From contig NC_068560.1 of assembly GCF_022201045.2 (NCBI RefSeq), positions 33,815,001 to 33,879,000 on the forward strand: a stretch of DNA of 64,000 bases, written 5' to 3'. The translations under genes were made by a program, and so were the position numbers. The DNA is from Citrus sinensis (Eukaryota; Streptophyta; Magnoliopsida; Sapindales; Rutaceae). Positions 35,780 to 48,600 of the stretch are shown here, piece by piece. Numbering within the stretch: position 1 is the first letter of the stretch; the number at the start of each line of letters is the position of its first letter. The notes below the pieces were generated by a model, which had not been told where the DNA came from, searched no databases, and saw only the letters and a list, made by a program, of their open reading frames with translations.

Positions 35780-36832
35780 ACATGAGATTGTTGGAGCTGT
35801 AAAAGAAGTCGGATCAAATGTCAAGTGCTTCGAGGTTGGTGATCGTGTTGGAGTAGGGCCTTATGTCAACTCATGCCAAGATTGCAACTTTGCAAGTGTG
35901 AGCAGTGCTAGCAACAGTCGCTCATGCGTGCGACTCTTGCACTCGCTGCTTCACCGGACGACACGTGTGTGACAAATGTGTCAGCTTATTAAATTAGAAA
36001 AGCACTTATATTTTTATTTCTTTCACAATCCACTTGAGCTACTAAAATTACAATACTGCCCTTATTTTTTTGGCATTCACCAAGCACGCCGGTGACCACT
36101 GCTCATGAACTTTGATTCGTTGACTGACTGATGCTCCCATCTTTTGTAGTTCTTTTTCATTTTGTTTAATTATTACACTGATTAGTTTTTTTTTAATTTT
36201 AAAAAAAATCCTCTACATTTTGAACTATTATTTTGATTAAAGCATTTAACATTAAAGCCTTTTTTTTTCTCTGAATCATCGATGATTAATTTATAATTTT
36301 ATATGCAGGCCTTAGCCAAATCTTATGACTTTATAATCGACACTGCAGCGGGTGATCACCCATTTGATCCACATATATATCTCTCCTGAAGATTGCCGGT
36401 GTTTATGTCATCGTTGAGGTTCCCAAAGAAGTCAAATTTAAAACTGTAAATCTTATCATGGGTACGTAATTGAATATTGCCTGCACAATATGTTTAGATT
36501 TTAATTAAGAATTTAATCATTTCAAATTTCACTTTTTTTATAAAAAAAATAAATAAATATTGGTTGATACTTTGGCAGAAATGAGGACAATTGCAGGAAG
36601 CATAGTAGGTGGTGGAACACAAGAGACAAAAGAAATGGTAGAATTTTGTGCTGAAAATGGAATATACCCGGAGATAGAGATCATCCCAATTCAATATGTG
36701 AATGGAGCTCTTGAGAGGCTAGAAAACAGGGACGTTAAATACCGATTTGTGATTGATATTGGGCAACACCTTGAATTGAAACCCAGGGTAGGGCCATGGT
36801 CATGCATGGATAAAATTCCAAGTAGGTTTTGA
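35780..36832 (+). pseudogene. Cinnamyl-alcohol-dehydrogenase-like (CAD/MDR) gene fragment
   Basis: Three exon pieces read in order. The first, 35780 to about 35895, encodes HEIVGAVKEVGSNVK and VGDRVGVGPYVNSCQDC, the zinc/catalytic half of a medium-chain dehydrogenase. The second, 36309-36461, encodes ALAKSYDFIIDTAAGDH, then after a frame change LLKIAGVYVIVEVPKE. The third, 36579-36832, encodes TIAGSIVGGGTQETKEMVEF and YRFVIDIG, the usual C-terminus. The N-terminal exon, most of the structural-zinc loop and the NADP-binding GxGGxG region are missing. The family reduces cinnamaldehyde-type aldehydes. This copy is dead. Confidence 0.85.
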
Positions 36833-36894
36833 TGTTATTTCCTTTTTGAATAAATTAAAATGCAATAAGTTATGTCTTGTTCCCTACCTGCGAA

Positions 36895-37062
36895 GGAGAT
36901 TGAAGCAAATAAGTTATGTCGACCAAAGAAATGTTGGCGTGTTGCGCGGCGAAATGGAATAATACAAGCCCAAATTCGATATGTAAACGAAGCTCTTGAC
37001 AGGGATGTTAGGCATCATCAACCTGTTATTGATATTGCCAACTCTTCAACTCCCTCAAGTGA
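36895..37062 (+). pseudogene. Second relic of the CAD C-terminus
   Basis: Readable pieces IQAQIRYVNEALD and QPVIDIANSS match the last exon of the CAD-like relic just upstream (IPIQYVNGALE, RFVIDIG). It is shorter and more decayed, probably a tandem duplicate end. Confidence 0.55.
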
Positions 37063-37859
37063 CTCCATGTTCCATGAAGAGAGAACTAAATTCATCCACA
37101 TATTAAACTTGGGTAAAAAATTAATGTATCCAAATGGAATTATTTTACAAATAATCAGATGAACGTTGATTTCTCATTTTAATTGAAACCTAAATCTACG
37201 GTCTACTACCGTGTGCTCATCAACATTGTTATTTTGAGCTGCTAGTTGAATTGTTACAAGCTTTACCAAACAACATTGAATTGAGTTAAATGAGAGGAGA
37301 TAGAATAAGCTTAGGATAAGGGCAAGAGAACAGTATCACTCACTCAAGATGATTCTTGCCAAATTGTAAAAAGAAAATTATAATGACAACTGCTTCCAGA
37401 CAAAGCCATAAATATACACTCCATGGGACAGAAAGACAGAGACGAGGAAGAGGGCAAAATACACTCCCTAGTTTACAAAAGGCTCTCTGGGAGGGAATTA
37501 CAAAGTACAAGCTCCAACTAGATATTTTTGAATTCCCATCCCGATATTGTTAGAGGGATATGAAACTATATCATAAATCAGAAAAATAATTAGAAAAACA
37601 TGAAGCAACTCAAGAGGACTTAAAAACATCTCATTGATAAAAAAACACTATGCTATATGTTTTACTTTCTGGAATTAGTACAGATTGGGAAGGATGCATG
37701 CACGCCCTTGACTATTGTGCTATGTACCAATGATTCGCTATGGGCTACTGGCAGATCTGCCAATCCTCAATTCTCATGCTGCATATGCGGCAGCCATAAT
37801 CAAGAACCCCAACATCTATTTTTTCAATTTTTTTTTTCCTGTTTTCACCAATAGGACTC
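37063..37859. other. SEU downstream region
   Basis: No gene seen. The part nearest 37860 is probably the 3' UTR of SEU, read on the minus strand. Confidence 0.4.
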
Positions 37860-40800
37860 TTACGGAGATGGTTTCCAATCAAATTGTAGATTATTGAAAC
37901 CATTAACAGCTCCCAGCCCATTAAGCAGTTGATTCCCCAAATCTTGTTGATGATTCATGCTCTGATCCCGAGCCATTGCCGTCATGCCTACCCTTCCATT
38001 CATCATGGAATTATTACCCATTGCAGCTCTGATTCCATTAACCATTGCTGACTGGCCAAGACCACCCCCCATGTTGCCATATCCACCGGTTCCTATACCA
38101 GGATTATTGTTGACCGTCCCATTTCCCACTAGGCCATTGCCACCATTGAGTACCGTATTGTTGCCTGTTGCCATAATGTCGTTGACATTTTTAACATCAT
38201 TCCCCAAAGAACCAACACCAACCATGCCCCCACCTCCCCCACTGCCACCATTAAGGTGGCTGCACAACATCATTTCATGCAAGATTTTCTGGACAGCACT
38301 TTGAGAATCACTTGGATCAGCATCACCAGAAAGAGCTCTTGGGTCAGCCTCACCAGAAAGAGCTGGCTGTTGAACTGATATATTTGCTGGTGAACTAGCA
38401 GAACTCATGTGATTGGCTGCTGTTAAGGCACTGTGAGATGTTTGCGGGGGATTGTTAGATGATGAAGGCGTTGGTGACTGGAAGGGGGAAGGGTTGGGTT
38501 GAGCCTGGGGAATATTATTGGACGAACCAGGGGATGGCATCTGAACTGAACTTCCACCATAAGGGCTGCTTGCATTATTCACGGTATTTTGCTGTCTGGA
38601 GTTCATAGAATTTTGGTGGAGAAGCCCAACGATGGTGCTGGCAGTGGAAGAAGCAGATGCTGGGTTGAGTGAGTTATTTACATTAGCCACACCGTTGCTA
38701 GTGGCAAGTTGCATCGCATTGGCCTGGACAGAACTCTCGCTATTTGAGTTCTGGCCCACTGTTTGTTGTTGTTGCTGCTGCTGCTGTAGCTGATCCTCAG
38801 GCTGTTGCGATGGACTGTGAAACCCAGAAGCTCCGCTTGTTCTACGAGGGAACTTGGCCAAGCTCTCTGAAAAAACAGAGAAAATTATATGAGCCACCAT
38901 GACGCACAGAACCATAAATATATTCCAAAATGAGACTAATAAACTTGGAATAAAACTTGTAAAAAATTTGTGGCATGGAAGCAATTAAGTCCATGCATAT
39001 AGTTTGACATATTGATCATAATGAGGTAGAACGCTGTTTCAGGTAACCATAGGCAATGACAGCACAATAGCAGGAGTAAAGTAAGAAGCACTTCTTTTTA
39101 CATAATACAGGAAAGAGAATCCATAAGCTTATCCGAGCAAAGAAGAGAATTAGAGGGAACTATCAATGGTAAAGACAGTTTTGAAAAAAAAAAAAAACTA
39201 GGAGCAGGGTGGTGAGTTGGAAAAGAGAGAAGAAATAAAACAAAATTAAGATGGCAATTCCAATAAACTAAATCCAACTACAGAGGTGCCTTGTTTTGTT
39301 AAAGAGCTACAACTGAGTTGCCCAACACTGTAACTGTAGAGGTAATATTATATTGAAAGTCATAGGCAGATGAAACAAAAGTCTTCTTGTCAACAGGTCT
39401 TTCAGAAATGACTCTTCATTCACCATCCACTAACAGTTCTCCCAAGAGCATTTCTGCTATCTTCACCAATTGCAAAAATCAGACCCTCATCCTTTATGTG
39501 TCTACTGTAGTTTCAGGTCACCAAAGAAACAGTGAAACTACTCGATGCATATAATTAAGATTCTTAATCTTACACCCTTGATCTTTTTCAACAGACCCAT
39601 TCTCCAACAGACACCTTGGCAAATGCCATAAAGTAAAGTATAGACAAAATCAACACTACAATCACATGACAGACAAATTTTCAACCCCCCCGCGCCACAG
39701 AAAAAGAAAAAAAGACAATTCAAATCGGGGCTAGATAATGAATAAGTTTAAAGGGATGTTACTACCTTCCCACTAGTACCACATTCAGAGCAAAAGACAA
39801 TGAAGATAGAGAGACAGCAAGGGGAAGGGGTGGAGAAGATTAAAGGGATGTTACTATCTTCCCTCTAGTACCACATTCAGAGCAAGAGACAATGAAGATA
39901 GAAAGACAGCAAGGGGAGGGGGGGTGGAGAATAACTATAAGAATATATGATGAGAAAAATTATCAATCTTACCCATAGGTCCAGTTCCTGTAACTCGACT
40001 GTAATCAATCAAGTCCTTCATACTATTAACTACTTCTGATATCTGCAACATACCCAAAATGTGATAAACAATCATTAGGAATGGCAACCAAACTCCAATA
40101 CAGTTCTTTTAATGAAGCAGCTTGTCTTGAGATTCTTGTAGTCATTTACATTACAAAACGACAACTACAAAAACACTATGATAACAGTATGACACAAGAT
40201 TATAAACGAATGAACCAATAATAATAATCACACATGAAGAGAAAAATGAAATCACAAACACTTTATTTAAAAGGAGAAAAAATACATACATATGTTATTA
40301 AATTAAGGACCAATCTAAAAGACCTGAGAAACACACTCCAATCCAGTGGGTTTTGTCCTGTTGTGTATTGGAGTTTGTGCTTTTCTGTCTTTTAGCTTGG
40401 TCATATATATATGGTCCTGATCTAGTGCGCACGGTTGTGCACCACAAGCTCTCATTTGGGGGCTGTGATGTGGGTTCCACGGCTTACCAATGGGAGCTTG
40501 ACACAAGCGTAGTCGCATGTCTTATGGTGCGCAACTGTACTTACCTGATCATGTTTTTGTGTGTGTGTATTCTGCACAAATTCACTGAATAAAGCAATAA
40601 TGTCCTTTGAATTGTGCATTGAAACCAAATGTATGTCCAAAATCACTCAACAAGTGGCAATTGTTGAAAAAAAACACCATATTTTCAACAATAAGGATCA
40701 ACTTCAGCGCCATGTTCCCATATTACCATACGATGGACATTACCTGAAGGCAACGAACATATCTCTTCGTATATCCTAAATCATTTACCAATGGCACTTC

Positions 40801-42746
40801 CAAGGCTTTCGCTAATTGCCGAGCTGATGCAACAAACCTGAGGAAAGCAACTCATCAAAATCAAAGGTAGGCATGCCATATCAATATGGTGTACAAAAAT
40901 CAGTCACTGATAACTCTGGTATAATTCAGCAACTTTTATACAATTATGACGAAATTTTTTTTTAACAGAACTAGCTTCAGATCAGACACACAGTAATTGA
41001 ATAACCATGGAATAGGACCATCTTCCAATGAATGCCATGACTTTATGTTATAATAGAATTTCCAGATGTTTGTTATCAGTCATAAAAACATTGAAACACG
41101 ACAACAACAAACTTACATATTACAATTATTTTGTAATTCTGGGGCAGATAAATTAGATGATGCATTTTGAGTCGCAGCCTGGTACTTTTGAGCTGCAGCC
41201 CCAAGCTGACTAACCTGCACCACAAAAATTTTTGCCACTCAGAAAACAACAGAGCCTACTAACATCTATGTAAAGTATGTAAGCCAGCCAGGTTTAATTT
41301 AGTAAACGGTTCTGGTCAAACTGCAATAACCTCAATAATCAAGGTAATGCAGACCATCATCTTTCATAACATAATAAAATTCTGACAAATGAAAATAGCA
41401 CAATCAGTAACCTGGGGTATCAATAATCTTCGAGGAATAAGCTCTTCATGACGACGAGCACAAAACTCCCAAGAACATATCTGGCAGAAAAACAGATGGA
41501 ATCAAAAAGAGCCAATAAAAAATTTTACTTATAATCTTAAAGCAAGAAAACAATGAGGACCTTCAGGTCTGGTGAGAAAACTATCCGAAGTTGACCATCA
41601 CGCACAACACGTAGTTGCTCAAAAACACTTTCTTGTATGGCTTTTGCATAGTCTAGTACAATTTGACCTGAAGCATTCTGATATTCACGGGGCATATCAA
41701 CATAAAGAAGTTCTTCTAAAGTACCACTCTCATACTTTATCTTGAAAAGCCTGGGAAGAACCTCCACGGTTGCTTCTGCAACAACAGTTAACATAAATCA
41801 GAATAAAATATGAAACTACCATTGAGTTACACTCTGAACCCATGGATTTCAAAAAGACGCAGGGAAAACTTAAATTTATACAAATCTACTAAAATGACAC
41901 ACCAAAGCCACGGCCTGGCTTCCGATTGCATATCTCACAGTGCCATACATCCTGCACAGTCAGCAAGTAAATTAGCCCGTTAGAGTGAAGCTTGGCAAAA
42001 CTTGACACCAGCCAGTGAGAGGCAGGTAAACCAATAGTACAGATCAATGTGTTTGCTCATCTAATAGACCATTAAAATTGTAGAAGCACTAAATTGAAGT
42101 GAGGAAGTTCAAACATAATATAAAGAGGAAAGTAGAAGAAACCAAAAAGCAATCCCCAGTTACACTTGACTTTGTTCAAACAAAAATACGTAAATGAATC
42201 AGATACAATAAGGTCCACTGAGGCTAAACATGCTCAGCAATAATAGCTAAATTTTCATTTTATTTCCAAGCAGCAGACCTGAGGAAAAACTCCAGTTGCT
42301 TGCCGGCCACTTCCATACATGGATACGCACCACTTTTTCTTGGCATTAGGAGCAAAGTATTCAGCAACAAATTTTCTCCAGAATTCAATATTGTTGTCCT
42401 GCACAAATACGCGAGAATTACAAATCACAATAGTTATGCACCATAAGCTGACAACAGATTCATCATGATGAGAAAATCTTACTTCAGGTCTGTGTTGTTG
42501 CTGATACATATAATGTGTCAGACGCCGAGCGCACATTCCTGGTTCATATACAGGTTTCGCAGGAGATCTCAAAGGCAAATTCTGCTGCTGAACAAAATGC
42601 TGTGGTAACTGGGGGCGTTGTTGAGGCATTGCCTTTAAGAGTTGCTGTTGCTGGTGCTGTTGCTGCAGCTGCAAATATCTTTGTTGTTGTAGAAGATTCA
42701 TTTGGGCAGCAGCAGCCTGAGAGGATTGCCTCGACATGTGAAGGAA

Positions 42747-42801
<55 letters not shown>

Positions 42802-43580
42802 TGTTGTTGTTGATGCAGAAATAGTGACTGATCCGAATGTTGTGGCTCAATTTTTACAGGCGCCATACTTCTGATATTCTGAATTTGTTGGGGTTCCAAT
42901 TTAACTGGATTAAGGCTTCTCAATGTTTGTAAATGCTGCTGCTGCTGCTGCTGTTGCTGTCCATGTTGATCGCTAGTCACCTGTGGCTCCAGCTTAACTT
43001 GTCCAATACCAGTTAACCCCCTTACTGATTGAAATTGTTGTTGCTGCTGCACCTGCTGAGTGTTATGTGCAGCAGAGAACTGTTGCATTGGTTGCTGACC
43101 ATGCTGAAAATTCTGAGTTTCAAGCTGCTGGGTCTGCTGTTGATCTGGTAATTGATTGCTGGAAGGGTTTGTAAACTGCTGGCCCTGTACTTGACCGGAT
43201 GAACCAGGATTCACCAAGTTAGATGGTACAAATGACGAAGAAGCGGCACTAAAACCCATTCCATTAGCAACACCTGAAAGTGGATCCGTCTCAGCCCCAG
43301 TATCCATACCTCCACGCTGACTATTGCCAGGACCAGAAAGCCCTGAAGTTGGACCCCCATTTCCAAAGGACTGATTAAGGAGAGAACTCACATTGGGTAC
43401 ATTTCCAAGCACATTCATACCCATGTTACTAAATTGTGTTCGAGGTGACATAAGTGATGGGAACCCTGCTTGGGAAGGCAAAGGACCCCCTTGACCTCCC
43501 AACATCCCCGAATTTGACCGCAAAAGAGAAGGTGAAACAGACTGGGCACCACCAATCGGAGCCTGCCCTGGTGGTACCAT
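37860..43580 (-). CDS. SEU: SEUSS transcriptional co-regulator, 939 aa
   Basis: SEUSS is a nuclear adaptor that pairs with LEUNIG-type co-repressors in floral and meristem control. Nine coding exons join in frame: 43580-42483, 42398-42279, 41951-41903, 41775-41561, 41480-41412, 41214-41117, 40837-40744, 40042-39973 and 38866-37860, 940 codons with stop. The start MVPPGQAPIGG is the first ATG after the 5' UTR. Exon 1 is Gln-rich with SEU-specific blocks (QAGFPSLMSPRTQF, PVKIEPQHS, AKPVYEPGMCARRL). Exons 2-8 hold the conserved LIM-binding-like (LDB) domain, including DNNIEFWRKFVAEYFAPNAK, WCVSMYGSGRQ and TLEELLYVDMPRE. The last exon is Gln/Asn/Gly-rich and ends GAVNGFNNLQFDW, as in SEU rather than SEU-like proteins. 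All introns examined have GT-AG ends. Confidence 0.96.
39751..39934. repeat. Two tandem 92-bp repeats in SEU intron 8
   Basis: AAGGGATGTTACTA begins both units (39751 and 39843), and CAATGAAGATAGA(G/A)AGACAG recurs at the same offset. Intronic, with no coding effect expected. Confidence 0.85.
42747..42812 (-). repeat. CAG/CAA tract: 22 consecutive Gln codons in SEU
   Basis: 66 bp of CTG/TTG triplets on the plus strand read as 22 Gln between FLH and FLHMS in the N-terminal domain. It contains a run of ten uninterrupted CAG codons. Shorter Gln tracts lie near 42630-42680, 42935-42960 and, in the last exon, 38761-38795. Confidence 0.9.
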
Positions 43581-44810
43581 TTTACGAAAATGACAATAAT
43601 CTAAGAACACTCACCGAAAACTACAACTATATCTAAAACAACATGAATTCAATAAACTATAATTACACAACCACACACGAAAAACTGGAGATAGAGCTCA
43701 GGCCAATTAGCATTTCAACCCAACATCCAAGGCTATAGGCTTCCAAGTCTTCATTTTGCACCAGCAGAAAAGGTTGTGTTTTGTGTCTTTGCATGTGGTG
43801 TTGAGTTCCACAATAAACAAACCACAAACTGAAGAGAACCAAAACCAAGGAACAAGCTTCAATTCTGAACATGCTAGAGTTGCGCCAACTCCACAACAGG
43901 AGCAGTACTCGTACGGCTTTTGCATGAATCTCTGCACAATAGAATAATTCTTAGATCCGCTGTAACAAGAAACATTCCAAGCAAACGAACAATTAACAGC
44001 AATTCAACTTTCAGTACAAAGCATAGCTTCTAACTCAAAATGACCACACTATCAACCAAAACCCTAAACTACCAACCACAAATCATCTTCAATCAAACGT
44101 TAAAAAGAAAACCAAATCACAAAAACCCAGAAAAGTGCAATCAAAATTAAGCAAAACCTACAAAAAGGACTTCTTGTTCCCACTATAAGCTCAAATTCCA
44201 ACCTCAATAACCCCAAAACAAAACACCAAAAGCCCAAAAAACAAAAATCAAAACTTCAACAAACAAAAACCCAATTCCTGCTCAACCCATCAACCAAAAA
44301 GCTAAAAGAAGCTCAAAACAACAACTGAACAGCCTCGATCGAGCCCTGAAGGGGATAAATCAACGATCCAAACTCCCAAATAAGTGAAAAAGATAATGGG
44401 TATTACACACACACAAAAAGAAAGGGTCAAAGCTAAAGTCTTTGAAAGAGAAAGACTCACCGGAGTTGAAACCGAACAGTAACAGTAAAATATATATATA
44501 TATATAAAGTCTTCAGCAATCTCCAACACAACCCCCAAAAAAGGAAAAAAAAAAAAAAAAAGAAACTTCAAACCACAATCAGCTCCTTTTATTCCCACTC
44601 ATTGAACAAACACTAATCAGTTGAATAAAAAAGGTCTTGCTTTGGCCTTCTTCTTCTTCTTCAATAAAAAATCTAATTATTTTTCTTTAAAAAAAAATGA
44701 TTCTAAAGAGTGGAGAAGGGTAGGGCTTCAGTGTAGGCGCCCTGTTATTCGCTGTATTGTAATCTAGAGAGAGAAGGGATTTTTTTAGAGAGAGAAAGAA
44801 AGAAGAATGT
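43581..44810 (-). promoter_or_regulatory. SEU 5' UTR, leader intron and proximal promoter
   Basis: A good donor (CCG|GTGAGTC) reads on the minus strand at 44461-44456, so at least one leader intron lies between there and the ATG at 43580. Its acceptor is uncertain. The leader has TA repeats (44491-44507). Upstream DNA (44770-45000) is rich in GA/CT microsatellites, common in plant promoters. Confidence 0.5.
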
Positions 44811-45239
44811 GTCTTGCTGTCCTTGCGGACGTCAAAATTGTATTCGATCTGATTGAATTTGTATTATTTTTATGTTTAGCCTGCCTTCATTCTTTCTTTC
44901 TTTACCTTTTCTTTTTACTTTCTCTCTCTTCTTCTCTTCTCTTCTCTTCTATCTATCAAATGAAGTCAAAATGCTCCCCCCCTCTCTCTCTCTTCACTTG
45001 CGTTTATTATGTTTTTACTTGCCGCTACTATTTTCTTATTCTGTTTTATTTTTATGCCTTGTGTGTGTGTGTGTGTTGTGTATGTGGTGTTCATAACACC
45101 ACCACCATCATCATCATCATCATCATGTATGATTTTGGCGTGATGTTAAGAGAGACTTTGTTACGTGTGGTTTGCTTATACCCTGTTGTGGTACACAACC
45201 CTTTTGTACTTTCTTTCAATCTTGTATGAAAAAAAAAAG

Positions 45240-45682
45240 GGTTAATTTTATCCTGCCTCCAAATGTTTTAACATTTTTCGCCACGCACCTATATATTTTA
45301 AAAATACTCACTTCACACTCAATTTTGTTAATTTGACCGTTATGTTTAACGGAGTTATTTGAAATTTAAGTAAATATCCGAAATACCCCTTATCTTGAAT
45401 TAGAAAAAAATAAAATAAAATAAAATGTTAATTTAATAATTAATGTTTACATTAAAAATTTTTATTTAAAGGTAATTAATAATAATTCCATCAATTAAAT
45501 TATTAAATAAATTTAATTTATCATCATCAAATAATATTTAGGATATGAATTTCTAAATTTACCCTTTGACCGTTAGAATAAACGGTCAAAATAACGAAAT
45601 TGGGTGTGGAGTGAGTATTTTCGAAACATATGGGTGCGTGGCGAAAAATATTGAAACATTTGGAGGCAGGACAAAATTAACC
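45240..45682. mobile_element. MITE with about 105-bp terminal inverted repeats (443 bp)
   Basis: It starts GGTTAATTTTATCCTGCC and its right end is the complement GGTTAATTTTGTCCTGCC. The inverted repeats extend to about 45345 and from about 45578 (TTTGACCGTT in both). The interior is AT-rich and non-coding. The flanks are A runs of about 9-10 bases, compatible with a Mutator-type 9-bp target duplication, although the sequence is too simple to be certain. Differences between the arms are nearly all transitions. Confidence 0.85.
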
Positions 45683-48600
45683 AAAAAAAAAAATGGTGGC
45701 ACCACACACACACAGCACCAACATTTCATACTCTTTCCCCATTTGAATCTTTAACAATTTTGTCTCGCGTACGTGTATATAATTATACATCATTAAATTT
45801 CAATTAATCTAATTATTATTTGATAACTACTGACCACTTATTTATACTTTGATCTGAAAATATTTAGATCACAAGAGAATTCTGTTTTTTATATAGAGCA
45901 GCACATTTTTTTTTTTAGTTATACAACTAAATTTTTAGTTTTCATATATTATCATTATCATATTATTTAAGATGTATAGAGAAAGACTTGTTGATAGACG
46001 ATTAAAATAATAATAATAATAAAATAATAGTTAGGAATATTCACTATTATCACAAAAGTTAAAAAAAAAAAATTGGAAAGAATAATAATGTTAGGAGAGG
46101 AAAAAGGTGATTTTGGCCAAAGATGCTTCTCAATCTTTTTTTGGATTTAATTATTCACTACAAGATATTGCAATATAAGACATAAAATAGTTAAGTATTT
46201 GTATCCGTGATTCAGAAACCTTGTAACCCTTACTCTCCAAGAAATTTTAGAACTCCTAATGCATCTAATTGATTTAAGGCTTATTTTACACATGAGTAAG
46301 CAAACTAAAATGGTCGAACTTAAAGAATAAATTGATCAACCTTTCCTCAGATGCGACTGAAAAGGAGAGAAAAATGTTTCAAGATTAATCAAGAAAAATG
46401 GTGAGTTTGCAATTTTAACAAATTAATCATTATTTCTTCAAGCTCTGAATGCACGATTACAAACTTTGCACTGTCAATGTTACTTTGTTTAATCCAGTAT
46501 TTCTTAGATTCACAATTTTTCTCATGCATGTTTTTTGTAGTTTTCCTGCATTATTATTATTATTTCCTTAATTACTTGAACAAATTCCGAATTTTCAATA
46601 CAAAACTCCACCGTTTTAATTAAAATTATACTCTAAAGCCTAAACCATAAAACACTTGAAAACTTAAGAACATGTTATTAATAACAACAAAATAGACAAA
46701 ATTTTTTGTTCGTTTGAGCGTCTCAATCAAGACCGTTGAATGGTCTCAAGCCTGCTGCCTATTTTTGCCGCTTTGAACCTCATTAGAAACTGATACCGAT
46801 ACACACATAGCTCGAGATTTTATATCGTATTTAATATCAATGATTGAATTTCATTATTATTCTCTTTTCTTTTCTTTTTCTGGGTAACGTTCTTCTTCTT
46901 ACATGTTATTAGATCAAAATTGTACCGTCACGAAAATTACTCGAGGATGTTAATGGAAAACTACAATTTTGTAATCCACATGCTCACGAAACTAGATATT
47001 TGTATCCATAAATGCTTTTCGCCGTATTGTTTCTGATTTGTCTTGGGTAGTTTTATTTTAGTTGTTTTTGTCCTTCTTGTTGATTGATGTTATGCTAATA
47101 CATTATTCTTTTTTATTTGATACTTTTGAGACTCATATTTGAAAAGTTATATTACATTATTAATCAAAGGGACTCTCTCCGATATAAAAGTATCAGTAGG
47201 ATGCATCATTTTCTTCCTTATTCATTAGTACGGCTTATTAGTTGATCTAATAGTATATTATAATGAATTTCTATAGGGTTGGGTAAATTGAGTTTCGGTT
47301 TAGGTTATATTCCATTCGGGTTAGAGAATTTAACTCAATCGAGTTCAAAACTTGAACTCAGACCAAACTGAACCAAATTTAATTCAGTTCAGGTTACAAA
47401 TTCAAGTTGGTAAGAACTTTTATTTTCTTTCTTTTTTTAGAGGTGGGAAAATTTATATTCCAATAAAACCGATCAGATTTTGGATTGATCGGGTTGAGGA
47501 AAAAGTAATCTAAAATTAATTCGAACTTATAATCTGATCCGTACTATGGTCAGATCAAATCGGATAAAAAATTTAAATCATTTCCTAATGAAAATTTCCA
47601 CTAAATATCCAATATTAACAAGTTAAGCTTCCATTAAGTAATGATATAGACGATTCAATAACCCCACTCTGACCTAAAACTAACAATGCTCTAAACACTC
47701 ACAACCATCACCAATATAGTTAAGCAAGAAAGATGATACATTAAGCGTGTATTGGTTGGGTTTTGAGCCAAGACGATGGTGGTCGATCAACATCGAAGCA
47801 TTGTTGTCAAAGTCAAGCAAGCTACAGCAACGGTTGAGGTGGCCGATAGAGCAGACTACAGCGAGTCACGGTGGAACAGGCTGCAATAGGTCGCCTCAAC
47901 ATGTCATGGTGGCCTGACTCCACGTTGGCCGGCAGGCTGGGTGCATGGTGATGAGTTTGGTCTGATTGGATCGATTTGTTTTGATTCGTGCACGGTGTTG
48001 GTTTGATGGGTTTCTTCAATTATTGTGTGCTATTATTGTGTAGCGTGTCGTGTGTGTAGTTAGTAGATATTTAGGTTAAAATTTAAAAATTTTCTTTCTA
48101 GTTTAGTATGTAAACCCAATTGAAATTTCTGATTGATTAGATTGGCCAAAATTTCACCCAATCGTGTTAGATTATTCATTTGTATTTATCTGAATCTAAA
48201 TTTTTTAGGTCGGGTCGAGTCAGATTAGATTGAGTTATTTGCTCATCCTTTCTTTTTTTTTCTGCATTTGTCCATCAACCAAACACAATGACAAAAGGAA
48301 TCCAAAAAAAACCACATAAGGTAGATTGAAAAAATAGAGATAGTAACATATCAAAATAGAAAAAAAAAAAAATTACAACATTTCAAGTACAAAAAGTTAT
48401 CAATATGGAAGCTTGACGCCTTGAACTGGAATTTGAAGTTGACCTTCCCCTTCGAAAAGATTGAAAATGAGGAGGTAGTGGTAATCAGTTTGCATGCAGA
48501 AGCTAGCTAGGGACGGCAAATGACAGTGAATGCAATTTCTGTGTTTTTTTAAAGAAGAAGAAGAAAAAGAAAGATTAGGGAGCCATGCCATTCAAGGAAT

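Noticed and set aside
37984-38304. Plus-strand ORF of 106 codons, Pro-rich
   Set aside because: Antisense of the last SEU exon.
42515-42874. Plus-strand ORF of 119 codons, Ala/Val-rich
   Set aside because: It is the antisense reading of the SEU CAG/CAA tract.
44807-45229. ORF of 140 codons
   Set aside because: Made of CT/TG/CAT microsatellites upstream of SEU; hydrophobic low-complexity translation with no family match.
47822-48019. Minus-strand ORF of 65 codons
   Set aside because: Composition typical of chance reading in decayed repeat DNA.
48400-48591. Minus-strand ORF of 63 codons (MAWLPNLSF...)
   Set aside because: No recognisable motif, no clear promoter or intron pattern; could be chance.
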